31,724 nt of DNA from DATKWS01 sp035529435 (GCA_035529435.1 DATKWS010000105.1:1-31724), one strand, 5' to 3'; shown: positions 15,196-23,973, counted from the stretch's first letter. The notes: generated by a model from the sequence alone, not told the origin. A program made the numbers and translations.

Positions 15196-16131
15196 ATGCT
15201 CACATCGGCGCTGAAGAATTACCTTCTGTACCTCGGCCTCGAGAAAGGGGCGTCAGAGGCGACCGTGCGGGCCTACGAGGCGGACGTACTCCAGTTTTCG
15301 AATTACCTCCGGGAGGAGCTCTCGATCGAACCGCGGCTCGCCGATGTTGACTCGATAGCAATTCGATCGTTTCTCGGCACACTCTCGCGGAATGGCTACT
15401 CATCGCGGAGCATCGCGAGGAAGGTCGCATCCCTCAGGAGCTTTTTCTCGTTCTGCAAGCGGCGGGATCTTATAGCGGGCGATCCGACGATCGGGATATC
15501 CCCGCCGAGAACGGGAAAGGATCTTCCGGTCTTCGCGGCGGGAAAAGCGATCGAGCAGATGATGACGATTCCGGCCACCGACACAAAAAAAGGCTTGCGC
15601 GACCGGGCGGTTCTCGAGCTCCTGTACGGCACGGGCATGCGCCTCGCCGAGCTGATCGGGTGCACCGTCGGAGACTGCGACTTCGAACGGGGCACCATCA
15701 AGGTGCTGGGGAAACGTAACAAGGAGCGGATTCTCCCGCTCCAGGGGCATGCCGCGGAGAGTCTCAGGAGCTACCTTTCTGACCGGTTCGGAATCACCGA
15801 GCACGCATTCCGCAGCCGGGCCGAATACCGGTGGTTTTTCGGTGAGAGATCCGTTGAACCGCTGATCGCCGGCCGCGGGGGCGCCCCGATCAGCAGGCGG
15901 ACCGTTCAGCGCATCGTGCGCCGGTACCTCGAAAAGGTGGCGTCGCTCTCGAGAATGAGCCCGCACGTCCTGAGGCATACATTCGCCACGCACCTTCTCG
16001 ACGCGGGCGCCGACCTCAGGGCGGTGCAGGAACTGCTGGGACACGTGAGCCTGACGACGACGCAGATCTACACCCATGTCACGACAGAAAAGCTGCGCGA
16101 TGTATACGATCAGGCTCATCCGAGGGCCTGA
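15196..16131 (+). CDS. xerC: Tyrosine recombinase XerC/CodV-like
   Basis: 311 residues. Xer recombinases resolve chromosome dimers at dif, normally as a XerC-XerD pair. The N-terminal SAM-like domain (1-100) has the usual YLLYLGLEKGASEATVRAYE and SSRSIARKVASLRSFF. The catalytic domain keeps Arg149 (TGMRLAEL), a Lys in GKRNKERILPL, His257 and Arg260 (PHVLRHTFATHLL), His283 (LLGH) and the nucleophile Tyr292 (TTQIYTHV). The XerC assignment over XerD rests mainly on location: trmFO-xerC-hslV-hslU mirrors trmFO-codV-clpQ-clpY in Bacillus, and a second Xer gene lies at 29762 next to scpA. There is no ribosome site, but a promoter sits immediately upstream. The C-terminus, VYDQAHPRA, is a normal Xer ending. 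Confidence 0.93.
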   Translation: MLTSALKNYLLYLGLEKGASEATVRAYEADVLQFSNYLREELSIEPRLADVDSIAIRSFLGTLSRNGYSSRSIARKVASLRSFFSFCKRRDLIAGDPTIGISPPRTGKDLPVFAAGKAIEQMMTIPATDTKKGLRDRAVLELLYGTGMRLAELIGCTVGDCDFERGTIKVLGKRNKERILPLQGHAAESLRSYLSDRFGITEHAFRSRAEYRWFFGERSVEPLIAGRGGAPISRRTVQRIVRRYLEKVASLSRMSPHVLRHTFATHLLDAGADLRAVQELLGHVSLTTTQIYTHVTTEKLRDVYDQAHPRA

Positions 16132-16272
16132 GCTCGTTTCGCCGTTCCGCTCCGGGACACCGTGCGAGGCCGGCGGATGTCGTACGGAGCCCCCGGCAAT
16201 CGGTGGGTGGGACAAGAGCGGAGTTGCAGCAATTCGCCGCATAGATTACCTTATAGTGAATCGAACGGTGCG

Positions 16273-16289
16273 ATCGAGGGGTACTCGAT
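16273..16289 (+). promoter_or_regulatory. Small hairpin in the hslV 5' region
   Basis: ATCGAG, GGGTA loop, CTCGAT: a perfect six-pair stem 11 bases before the GGAGG ribosome site (16301-16305) of hslV. A -10-like TATAGT lies at 16252-16257, without a convincing -35 box, so the hairpin could be near the 5' end of an hslV transcript. The surrounding 181-base gap (16132-16312) holds nothing else I can identify. Confidence 0.3.
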
Positions 16290-16312
16290 ACGGGTAACCG
16301 GGAGGAGCCGCC

Positions 16313-16840
16313 ATGTACAAGGGCACGACGATACTCGGCGTCAGGATCGCCGACAAAGTCGCCATGGGGGGAGATGGCCAGATCACGTTCGGTGAAACCA
16401 TCGTCAAGCATGGCGCACGAAAGATACGGGTCATCGGGGACGGCACCGTTCTTGCCGGTTTTGCCGGCAGCACGGCCGATGCCATAACCCTCTTCTCGAA
16501 GTTCGAGTCCAAGCTCGGCGAGTTCAGCGGCAACCTGATGAAGGCCGCGGTCGAGCTGGGCAAGGAATGGAGGAGCGACAAAGTGCTGCGTCATCTCGAG
16601 GCCCTCCTCACGGTGATGGACAGCACGCACTCCCTGATCCTCTCCGGCAAGGGAGATATCGTCGAACCCGACGACGGGATCCTGGCGATCGGCTCGGGTG
16701 GCCCCTATGCGCTCGCCGCCGCCAGAGCCTTGAGAAACAACACGAAGTTAGACCCACAACAGATTGTTAAAAAATCACTTGAAATTGCTTCACAAATCTG
16801 CATCTACACGAATTCGGAGATAATGATTGAAACGTTGTGA
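16313..16840 (+). CDS. hslV: ATP-dependent protease subunit HslV (ClpQ)
   Basis: 175 residues, the usual length for this proteasome-beta-like peptidase, which forms a dodecamer capped by HslU rings. The N-terminal nucleophile motif is TTILGVR. Here Thr5 follows a short MYKG extension, so removal of four residues is needed to expose the catalytic Thr, as in ClpQ-type enzymes with a propeptide. GGDGQITFG, the diagnostic GFAGSTADA and the GSGGPYALAAARAL block are all present. A strong GGAGG site lies eight bases upstream of the ATG. hslU follows after 12 bases, so the two are surely one transcript. No residues look out of place. Confidence 0.97.
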   Translation: MYKGTTILGVRIADKVAMGGDGQITFGETIVKHGARKIRVIGDGTVLAGFAGSTADAITLFSKFESKLGEFSGNLMKAAVELGKEWRSDKVLRHLEALLTVMDSTHSLILSGKGDIVEPDDGILAIGSGGPYALAAARALRNNTKLDPQQIVKKSLEIASQICIYTNSEIMIETL

Positions 16841-16852
16841 GGTGGTGAATTC

Positions 16853-18193
16853 ATGGAAGAGTTGACACCCAGGCAGATCGTCGAGGAACTGGACCGGTAC
16901 ATCATCGGCCAGGACGAGGCGAAACGATCCGTCGCCATAGCCCTCCGCAACCGGTGGAGGCGCAAACGCGTCGATGAATCGCTCCGCGACGAGATACTAC
17001 CGAACAATATCATCATGCACGGCCCGACGGGGGTCGGCAAGACGGAGGTCGCACGGAGGCTCGCGCGCCTCGCACAGGCGCCGTTCATCAAGGTGGAGGC
17101 GACAAAATACACCGAGGTGGGGTATGTCGGCAGGGACGTCGAGTCGATGGTCCGCGATCTCGTCGAGATCAGCATAAACATGGAAAAGGAAAAGGAGTAC
17201 ACCAAGGTCGAGGAGCGGGCTCGGGAGATGGCCACGGAGCGGCTTGTCGATCTTCTCCTGCCGCGGGTGCGGAGCGGACCGGTGGATGACGGGGGGGATG
17301 TGGAGGAGCGGAGATCACGGACCAAGGAAAAATTAAAGGAAAAGCTGCTGCATGGCGATCTCGATATGCGGGAAGTAAAGATCGAAACGGAAGGGCCCGC
17401 AAAACCCTTCATCGAGATCTTCTCGAACGCCGGTCTCGAGGAAATGGGGGTGAAGTTTCCCCCGGGCCTCGAGCATCTCATGCCGCGGCAAAAGAAGGGA
17501 CGGCGGGTGACGGTCGAGGAAGCGAAGAAGATGCTCATGCAGGAAGAGAAGGAGAAGCTCGTCGATATGGACCGCGTCGTCTCCCACGCAATCAAGTTTG
17601 TCGAGGAGTCGGGAATCATTTTCATCGACGAGATCGACAAGATCGCGGGGAGCGGATCAAAACACGGCCCCGACGTTTCCCGTGAGGGTGTCCAGCGTGA
17701 TATCCTGCCGATCGTCGAGGGTTGCAGCGTCAACACCAAGTACGGCGTCGTAAAAACGGACCACATCCTCTTCATCGCTGCGGGCGCGTTCCATATCGCG
17801 AAGCCGTCCGACCTCGTGCCGGAACTCCAGGGGCGGTTTCCCATCAGGGTGGAATTCAAGCCGCTGACCGAGAGGGATTTCGAGCGAATCCTGCTCGAAC
17901 CGCAGAACGCCCTCTTAAAGCAGTACACGGCGTTGATCGAATCGGAGGGCTGCTCCATACGGTTCTCACGGGGGGCGGTCAGTGAAATCGCGAAGATGGC
18001 GTACCGCGTGAACCAGAAGATGGAGAACATCGGTGCGCGGCGTCTCCACACGATCCTGACGACACTGCTCGAGGATATTCTCTTCGAGCTCCCCGATTCA
18101 CGGAAGCGAAAGATCGTGATCGATGCACGGACGGTCCGCACCAAGCTCGAGGAGATCGTGAAGGATGAGGATCTCGCCCGTTACATTCTCTAG
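16853..18193 (+). CDS. hslU: HslU (ClpY) AAA+ unfoldase of the HslUV protease
   Basis: 446 residues, matching the family (~443). It unfolds substrates and feeds them to HslV. The opening LTPRQIVEELDRYIIGQDEA is typical. Walker A is GPTGVGKT at 57-64 and Walker B is FIDEIDKI, with Asp259-Glu260. EATKYTEVGYVGRDVESM contains the GYVG pore loop. The intermediate (I) domain spans about 110-240 and includes a charged helical region. ELQGRFPIRVEFKPL and the C-terminal ARYIL tail, which docks into HslV to activate it, are intact. An AGGTGG site precedes the ATG. argF follows after 12 bases. Confidence 0.97.
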   Translation: MEELTPRQIVEELDRYIIGQDEAKRSVAIALRNRWRRKRVDESLRDEILPNNIIMHGPTGVGKTEVARRLARLAQAPFIKVEATKYTEVGYVGRDVESMVRDLVEISINMEKEKEYTKVEERAREMATERLVDLLLPRVRSGPVDDGGDVEERRSRTKEKLKEKLLHGDLDMREVKIETEGPAKPFIEIFSNAGLEEMGVKFPPGLEHLMPRQKKGRRVTVEEAKKMLMQEEKEKLVDMDRVVSHAIKFVEESGIIFIDEIDKIAGSGSKHGPDVSREGVQRDILPIVEGCSVNTKYGVVKTDHILFIAAGAFHIAKPSDLVPELQGRFPIRVEFKPLTERDFERILLEPQNALLKQYTALIESEGCSIRFSRGAVSEIAKMAYRVNQKMENIGARRLHTILTTLLEDILFELPDSRKRKIVIDARTVRTKLEEIVKDEDLARYIL

Positions 18194-18205
18194 GAAGGAG
18201 CCTGT

Positions 18206-19135
18206 ATGAAACTGAGCAAGAAGGACTTCCTCTCGATCCGCGATTTTTCCCGCGAGGAACTCGATACGATTGTGGCGCTCTCCCGCGAGCAGAAGCCGCT
18301 CGCCAGGCAGTTCCGGTTGAAATCCACCCACGCGGGACGCGTCCTCGCCTGTATATTCCACAAGCCGAGCCTGCGGACGCGCGTGAGCTTCGAGGTTGCG
18401 ATGCGGCAACTGGGGGGTTCCAGCCTCTACATCACCGAGCGGGAGATCGGGATCGGCAGCCGTGAGGCCCCGAAGGACGTGGGCGCGGTCATGTCACGGT
18501 TCGTCGACGGTATCATGATTCGCACGTTCGACCAGGGGCTCGTCGAGGAAATCGCTTCATATGCGGCCGTGCCGGTGGTGAACGGTCTCACCGACCTGCT
18601 CCACCCATGCCAGGTGATGGGAGATATTCTCACCGTGATCGAACGTTTCGGTACCATCGAGGGCAAGAAGGTCGTCATGATCGGAGACGGCAACAACCTC
18701 GCGCGAAGCTGGCTGAACGCCGCCGCCCGCTACCCCTTCACCTTTATCCTGAGCTCTCCACCGGCGTACGCGATCTCCGATGATTACATCGAAGAGGTAA
18801 GACGTGACGGCGATCCCGATTACCGGTGGGCGGAGGATCCGATGGAGGCCGTGAAGGGCGCCCATGTCGTCTACGCGGACGTGTGGGCGAGCATGGGTCA
18901 GGAGAGCGAGAGGGAGCGCCGGATCAAGGCGTTCCGGAATTACCAGATCAACGATACGCTCATGTCCCGGGCCGACAAGGAAAGCGTTTTTCTCCACTGT
19001 CTCCCGGCACACAGGGGTGAGGAGGTGACCGACTCGGTCATCGACGGTCCGCACTCGCTCGTGTACGAGGAGGCGGAGAACCGGCTTCATATCCAGCGGG
19101 CCATCCTCGCACTGCTGATTCCCGGGGAGGAGTAG
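18206..19135 (+). CDS. argF: Ornithine carbamoyltransferase
   Basis: 309 residues. It condenses carbamoyl phosphate and ornithine to citrulline in arginine synthesis. The carbamoyl-phosphate loop reads KPSLRTRVSFE (more often STRTR), HPCQ is at 133-136, the ornithine loop is DVWASMGQE, and the catalytic HCLPAHRGEEVTD begins at His264 with Cys265. ENRLHIQRAILALL ends the protein as usual. The SMG loop and HCLPAHRG favour plain OTCase over the N-acetyl- or N-succinyl-ornithine enzymes. An AGGAAGGAG site precedes ATG 18206. No other arg genes are in the window, so its placement behind hslUV looks like operon shuffling. Confidence 0.94.
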   Translation: MKLSKKDFLSIRDFSREELDTIVALSREQKPLARQFRLKSTHAGRVLACIFHKPSLRTRVSFEVAMRQLGGSSLYITEREIGIGSREAPKDVGAVMSRFVDGIMIRTFDQGLVEEIASYAAVPVVNGLTDLLHPCQVMGDILTVIERFGTIEGKKVVMIGDGNNLARSWLNAAARYPFTFILSSPPAYAISDDYIEEVRRDGDPDYRWAEDPMEAVKGAHVVYADVWASMGQESERERRIKAFRNYQINDTLMSRADKESVFLHCLPAHRGEEVTDSVIDGPHSLVYEEAENRLHIQRAILALLIPGEE

Positions 19136-19141
19136 AGGATC

Positions 19142-20191
19142 GTGAAGCGGTTCATCGTGTTCGTTGTAACCGGTCTCTTCGCCGCGTGCGCCGTCATGGA
19201 GCCTCCGACCGGAGGACCCGAGGACAAGATTCCGCCGCGCGTCGTTGCGATCACACCGGCTCCGGATTCCGCCGGAATCGCCCGCGACACCGCCGTCATG
19301 ATCCGGTTTGACGAAAAGCTCGACGGAGATAGTTTCAAGAACAGGATAATCACCTATCCCCCGCTCGATTTCAAGGCGGTCAAGGTAAAGGGGGAACGGG
19401 TGACGATCGAATTCAAGGAGATCCTCCCGGAGACAACCGTCACCGTGCTTGTCAAGATCGGCTACCAGGACAACCATCAGGTCAAGAGCTCCACCCCGGT
19501 CACCTTCAGTTTCGCCACGTCCCCGCGGATCGATGAGGGCACCATCGGCGGCAAGATCCTGTTCAAGAAGAAGCCAGATTCAACCGGTGTGGCCGCGATC
19601 TTCGCGGTCGCTGATACGACCGTAGATGTGAGGAGGGAACGGGAATCGCGCCTCGCGTTTGCTGACAGGAATGGGGACTTCACCTTCAGCGCTATACCCG
19701 CTGACAGCTCTCGGTTCATCCTGTGGGCATTCACCGACAAGAACGGTGACGGCGTCTTTTCCGAGGGGAGCGAGTTCTCGGCGCTGTTCCCCGATACGAT
19801 CGTGCTGACGAGAGATCGTACCGGCATTGACGGCATACTGATCTACATCGTCGATCCGAATGAGCCCGGATCGGTCGACGGCCGCGTCATCGACATGACG
19901 GAGCTCGGCAAGCATCCGACGGTGAGGCTGGCGCCGCTCCTTCCCGGCGAACGGCCGATCATCGCTGCAACGGACACGACGGGGAACTTCGTCATTCCGG
20001 TGATCCCTCCGGGCAGGTACACCGTCAGCTTCTTTATCGACATGGAGGCGGACAGCGCATGTGGGGAATACCGGAGCCCCGCAGATACGACCGTATCCCT
20101 CGCCGAACCTTGCTACGCCGCCCCGGACACGCTCGTCGTGAAGCCGGGAGAATCGCAAACGCTCAGGCCGGTAACCTTGGAACGGGAGTGA
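19142..20191 (+). CDS. Lipoprotein with N-terminal bacterial Ig-like (Big_5-type) domain
   Basis: 349 residues from GTG 19142, with GAGG a few bases before. The hydrophobic N-terminus ends in LFAAC, a plausible lipobox with Cys16 as the lipidated residue (Phe at -3 is atypical). PPTGGPEDKIPPRV follows, the characteristic opening of Ig-like lipoproteins in Bacteroidetes-type genomes. Residues ~31-125 fit a Big_5 Ig-like fold (PAPDSAGIARDTAVMIRFDE; TPVTFSFAT). Residues ~130-235 look like a second beta domain, with GDFTFSAIPADS and DKNGDGVFSEG. A third at ~240-320 resembles carboxypeptidase-regulatory-like domains (GSVDGRVID, DTTGNFVIPVIPPGRYTVSF). No enzyme residues are seen, so it is probably structural or adhesive on the outer membrane. 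It lies between argF and dapF with 6- and 4-base gaps. Confidence 0.82.
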   Translation: MKRFIVFVVTGLFAACAVMEPPTGGPEDKIPPRVVAITPAPDSAGIARDTAVMIRFDEKLDGDSFKNRIITYPPLDFKAVKVKGERVTIEFKEILPETTVTVLVKIGYQDNHQVKSSTPVTFSFATSPRIDEGTIGGKILFKKKPDSTGVAAIFAVADTTVDVRRERESRLAFADRNGDFTFSAIPADSSRFILWAFTDKNGDGVFSEGSEFSALFPDTIVLTRDRTGIDGILIYIVDPNEPGSVDGRVIDMTELGKHPTVRLAPLLPGERPIIAATDTTGNFVIPVIPPGRYTVSFFIDMEADSACGEYRSPADTTVSLAEPCYAAPDTLVVKPGESQTLRPVTLERE

Positions 20192-20195
20192 ACCG

Positions 20196-21029
20196 ATGAA
20201 CCCGGACACGGTCGATTTCGTCAAGATGCACGGGGCCGGAAACGACTTCATCATGATCGACGACCTGGAGGAACGGTACGATCCGGATGCCGGTACCATA
20301 GCAGCACTCTGCGCGTATCATCGCGGCATCGGCGCCGACGGGCTGATCCTCCTGCGGCCCGGCTCACACAGCCAGTTCAGGATGCGTTATTACAACAGTG
20401 ACGGGGGCGAGGCCGCCATGTGCGGTAACGGCGCCCGCTGTGCGGCGCTGTTCGCCTACCGGAAAGGGATCGCGCACCGTGAGATGACCTTCGAAACCGG
20501 GTCCGGTCGCGTACGGGCGGAGGTGCGCGGGGGAATGGTGGCCGTCGATATCGAGGATGTCAGGGGGATCCGGTTGCACATGAATCTCGAGGATACGGGC
20601 GTTGAGGCCCATTTTACCGTGGCCGGCGTGCCGCACGCGGTCATTCTCGTCGATGACGCACGTGCATATGCGCCCGGACGGTTTCTCGCACTCGCCCGGT
20701 CAGTGCGGAACGATACCGCCTTTCAACCGGCGGGTGCAAACGTGAACCTGGTGACGGTGCACCGCTCCGACCGGCTGCACTACCGGACCTACGAGCGCGG
20801 CCTGGAACGGGAGACCCTCGCCTGCGGTACCGGGGCTGTCGCATCCGCGGTCATCGCCGCGCACCTCGATCTTGCAGGCCCGCCGGTGGAGTGCGAGACC
20901 TCCGGGGGCGACGTCCTCGAGGTGGTCTTCGATCGAATCGATGACGGCGCAACGAACTGCCGTCTCGTCGGTCCGGCGGTCGTTGCGTTCACCGGCAGCT
21001 TTTCAACCGTGGATTACGCGCCCCGGTGA
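20196..21029 (+). CDS. dapF: Diaminopimelate epimerase
   Basis: 277 residues. It interconverts LL- and meso-diaminopimelate for lysine and peptidoglycan synthesis, without cofactor, using two cysteines. The N-terminal VKMHGAGNDFIMID is diagnostic. The catalytic pair is Cys76 (MCGNGARC) and Cys210 (LACGTGAVAS), and GANVNLV and YERGLERETLACGTG are standard. The ATG is preceded by a GGGAG site inside the end of the lipoprotein gene, and the gap is four bases. A diderm with DAP-type murein is implied. No other dap gene is nearby. Confidence 0.95.
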   Translation: MNPDTVDFVKMHGAGNDFIMIDDLEERYDPDAGTIAALCAYHRGIGADGLILLRPGSHSQFRMRYYNSDGGEAAMCGNGARCAALFAYRKGIAHREMTFETGSGRVRAEVRGGMVAVDIEDVRGIRLHMNLEDTGVEAHFTVAGVPHAVILVDDARAYAPGRFLALARSVRNDTAFQPAGANVNLVTVHRSDRLHYRTYERGLERETLACGTGAVASAVIAAHLDLAGPPVECETSGGDVLEVVFDRIDDGATNCRLVGPAVVAFTGSFSTVDYAPR

Positions 21030-21155
21030 ATAGGCGGAGACGATCGCCGGAGCACCGTGCCGCCCGTGCAATAGCCACACCCGCGGTGACAGTTATCGCT
21101 TGCAGTGCGAACCGCACGCATGCACATTAAGGCTAGAGGTGAGGCCGTTACAGCA

Positions 21156-23963
21156 ATGCGTAATGCGCTGAAAATAATCGTCATCTGTGCCTTAACCGTA
21201 TTCCTCTCCATCACACGCGTCTCAGCGCAGTACCCGTTCGGAAAAAACAAGGTTCAGTACACTCCGAAGGACTGGAAGGTCATCGAGACCGCGCATACCG
21301 AGATCTTCTACTACCCGGACGAGCGGGCGATCGCGGAGTTCATCGCCGGTATCACGGAGGATATATACGAGGAATACTCCACCTACTTCAACGTGGCCTT
21401 CGATCGCAAGATCCCGATCATACTCTACGGAACCCATCATGACTTCAAGGAAACAAACGTCATCCCGTACATGATCTCCGAGGGAACGGCAGGCTTCACC
21501 GAATTCATCAAGGGGAGGGTGGCGCTTCCCTTCATGGGCTCGTACGGCAAACTCGGGGCGATCTACCGCCACGAGCTGACGCACGCCTTTATGCTCGAGA
21601 AACTCCGGCAGGTCATGAACGAGCACCGCCGGTTCACCTACTCGCATCCGCCGCTCTGGTTCACCGAGGGGCTCGCCGAGTTCATGGCCAATCGAAGGCT
21701 CGACAGCGAGGCGGAGATGTTCATCCGGGACGCCGTTACTTCCGGCACCCTCCTGCCGCTGAAGGAGATGTGGCAGATAGAGGGTACGTACATGATGTAC
21801 AAGGTCGGCGAGAGCATTCTCCATTACATCGCCACGCGTTTCGGCGATGACGCCATCCGCCTGATTCTCGACAACTGGTGGAAGAGCGATAAATTCGATT
21901 TGATCCTGAGGACCAGTATCGGCATGGATGTCAGGGAACTGGGCGATGACTGGGAGGAATTCCTGCGCAGGCGTTACTACCCCTCCATACTCAACCGGAG
22001 GCGGATCAGCGATATCGCCGAGCGGCTCTCACCAAAAGAGCCATCGTTCGAGAACCATCCGGTCTGCGCACGGGACGAGAACGGTACCGAGCGGTATTTC
22101 TGTCTTGGATTCGGACTCGGGAGCATCGATCTCTTCGAGCTCGTCGAGCGCAAAAACGGAAGGTGGAAAAAAGAAACCCTCATCCGCGGTGGCAGCTCGA
22201 CGGACTTCGAATCGATCCCGCTGCTGCGGAGCAGAATATACGCGCGGGGAGACACGCTCGTGTTCGTCGCGAAGAGCGGTGAGCGCGACGCGATATACCT
22301 GTTCAGTGTGAGCCGGTCCAGGGTGCTCGACAGGCTGCTGTTCAAGAACCTCCGTATCGTCAACTCGCCCGTGCTGTCGCCCGACGGCAGGCACTGCGCA
22401 TTTTCGGCCATCGACGACCACGGTAAATCCGATCTGTTCGTCTGCACGTTGCCGGACGGGAGTCTCGAACGCCTCACCGATGATTACTTCGAAGATTCCA
22501 GCCCCGACTGGCATCCGCGGGGACATGCACTCGTCTTCCACTCCGACCGGTGCGGGAGGGGGACCGGGCGGTGTACGGCTCTCTACACGATCGATCTGGC
22601 GGATCGCACGATCACCCCGCTCACCGACGGCCGGTACCAGGATCACGACCCGCGCTGGCTGCCTGACGGTGACGGCGTTCTTTTCTCGTCGGACCGCGGA
22701 GGGATTTTCGACGTCTTCCTCCTCGCGGACGATGCGATCGTTCAGCAGACCAACGTGCTCGGCGGCGCCTTCGAACCGACTCCGTGCATGGAGGGTGAAA
22801 AGTTCCTCGCCGCGGTCTACAGCGGTGGTACGTACAAGGTGTACCGTTCAGATCTGAAGCGGAACGGGCACGCCACACCGATGCACGTCGCCGGGGAGCC
22901 CGGCATGAACTGGAGCCCCGGATTGCCCGACAGCAGTGAGGGCTTCAAGACGCGGGATTACGGCTTGAAATTCGGCATCGACTTCATCGGGGCGGCATTC
23001 GCCGTGGATCCCGATTTCGGTTACATGGGCAATGGTGCTCAGTTGTTTCTCACGGATATTCTCGGCAACCACCAGCTCATCGTGCTGTTCGGGAGCGCCT
23101 CGGACGATTTCGACGACTTCTGGCGTAATATCAACGTCGCCTTCACCTACATCAACCTCGAGAGACGGCTGAACTACGCCTTCAGCGTCTTCCATCTCGC
23201 CAGTTACATGGGGACCTTCTACGATCTCCTCCGGTTCGAGCGCCGGTACGGCGTGATGGGCACCGTCAGCTATCCCCTCTCGACGTTCACGCGGGTGGAG
23301 CTATCGACGGTGGTCAAGGGGATGGAGCGCGACGATGACATCACCTACCTCGGCATCCAGGAGGGGAAGAGCTGGCTCATCTCGAACTACCTCTCTTTCA
23401 CCACGGATAATATCGTCTGGTATATCGGCGGGCCGCTCAAAGGCCACCGGATGAATGTCGCCTTCGGGAACACGCTCGATCTCCAGGGTTCCCGTTACGA
23501 GAGCACCACCCTCCACTTTGACATGCGTAACTACGTCAATCTCACGCGGCGCATCATCCTCGCGCAACGGCTGGTGAGCAGGAATGCGTGGGGGAGCGAT
23601 CTACAGCTCTTCTACCTCGGCGGTTCGTGGGACCTGCGCGGATACGATTTCCGTGAATTCGCGGGTAAGCGAATCGTCCTTCTCAACAACGAGATCCGTT
23701 TCCCACTCCTGGACAGGCTGTTCGTCGGGCTGCCGATCGGGCATATCGATTTCCCACTGTTCAGGGGATCGCTGTTCTTCGATGTCGGCCGCGCGTACGG
23801 ATTCATCGGGAGGGACACGGAGTGGCTGGGGAGTTTCGGTGCGGGAATCGAAATGAATATGGGGTATCTTCCCGTCATCAGGGTGAATTTCAGCAGGCGC
23901 ACCGATTTCAAGGAGATCGAGAAGGACACGCACATCGGATTTTTTCTCGGATTCAATTTCTGA
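21156..23963 (+). CDS. Exported fusion: peptidase-MA-like metalloprotease, TolB/PD40 propeller and Omp85-type outer-membrane barrel
   Basis: 935 residues from ATG 21156, chosen because it opens a good signal peptide (hydrophobic 5-20, VSA cleavage before Gln25). A GAGG site lies somewhat far away. Residues ~35-310 form a gluzincin-type metallopeptidase with the zinc motif HELTH at 139-143 and the third ligand probably Glu171 in WFTEGLAEFMA, as in the peptidase MA family. Residues ~370-610 contain PD40/TolB-like propeller repeats (SPVLSPDGRHCAFS; DSSPDWHPRGHALVFHSDR; DHDPRWLPDGDGVLFSSDRG). From about 650 to the C-terminus it reads as a BamA/TamA-type surface-antigen barrel, with SWDLRGYDFREF, NNEIRFPLLDRL, SLFFDVGRAY and a terminal Phe. 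The predicted protein sits in the outer membrane with protease and propeller on its periplasmic side. The substrate is unknown. It converges on the next gene with a 10-base gap. Confidence 0.85.
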   Translation: MRNALKIIVICALTVFLSITRVSAQYPFGKNKVQYTPKDWKVIETAHTEIFYYPDERAIAEFIAGITEDIYEEYSTYFNVAFDRKIPIILYGTHHDFKETNVIPYMISEGTAGFTEFIKGRVALPFMGSYGKLGAIYRHELTHAFMLEKLRQVMNEHRRFTYSHPPLWFTEGLAEFMANRRLDSEAEMFIRDAVTSGTLLPLKEMWQIEGTYMMYKVGESILHYIATRFGDDAIRLILDNWWKSDKFDLILRTSIGMDVRELGDDWEEFLRRRYYPSILNRRRISDIAERLSPKEPSFENHPVCARDENGTERYFCLGFGLGSIDLFELVERKNGRWKKETLIRGGSSTDFESIPLLRSRIYARGDTLVFVAKSGERDAIYLFSVSRSRVLDRLLFKNLRIVNSPVLSPDGRHCAFSAIDDHGKSDLFVCTLPDGSLERLTDDYFEDSSPDWHPRGHALVFHSDRCGRGTGRCTALYTIDLADRTITPLTDGRYQDHDPRWLPDGDGVLFSSDRGGIFDVFLLADDAIVQQTNVLGGAFEPTPCMEGEKFLAAVYSGGTYKVYRSDLKRNGHATPMHVAGEPGMNWSPGLPDSSEGFKTRDYGLKFGIDFIGAAFAVDPDFGYMGNGAQLFLTDILGNHQLIVLFGSASDDFDDFWRNINVAFTYINLERRLNYAFSVFHLASYMGTFYDLLRFERRYGVMGTVSYPLSTFTRVELSTVVKGMERDDDITYLGIQEGKSWLISNYLSFTTDNIVWYIGGPLKGHRMNVAFGNTLDLQGSRYESTTLHFDMRNYVNLTRRIILAQRLVSRNAWGSDLQLFYLGGSWDLRGYDFREFAGKRIVLLNNEIRFPLLDRLFVGLPIGHIDFPLFRGSLFFDVGRAYGFIGRDTEWLGSFGAGIEMNMGYLPVIRVNFSRRTDFKEIEKDTHIGFFLGFNF

Positions 23964-23973
23964 CGGGAGCGGG

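Noticed and set aside
15145..16312. A dif site near the Xer genes
   Set aside because: I saw no 28-base sequence with the two half-sites typical of dif around either Xer gene; dif is usually near the terminus and unlinked.
16804..18144. 446-codon - strand frame opposite hslU
   Set aside because: Its translation is Ser/Arg-rich low-complexity and mirrors hslU codons; hslU itself is certain.
21030..21155. Promoter or small gene in the 126-base gap after dapF
   Set aside because: TTGCAG at 21100 has no acceptable -10 box at normal spacing, and short frames here lack ribosome sites. The upstream in-frame ATG codons only lengthen the signal peptide implausibly.
23964..23973. Bidirectional terminator between the convergent barrel-fusion and YitJ-like genes
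   Set aside because: The gap is only 10 bases and no stem with a T-run is evident in it or in the adjoining gene ends.
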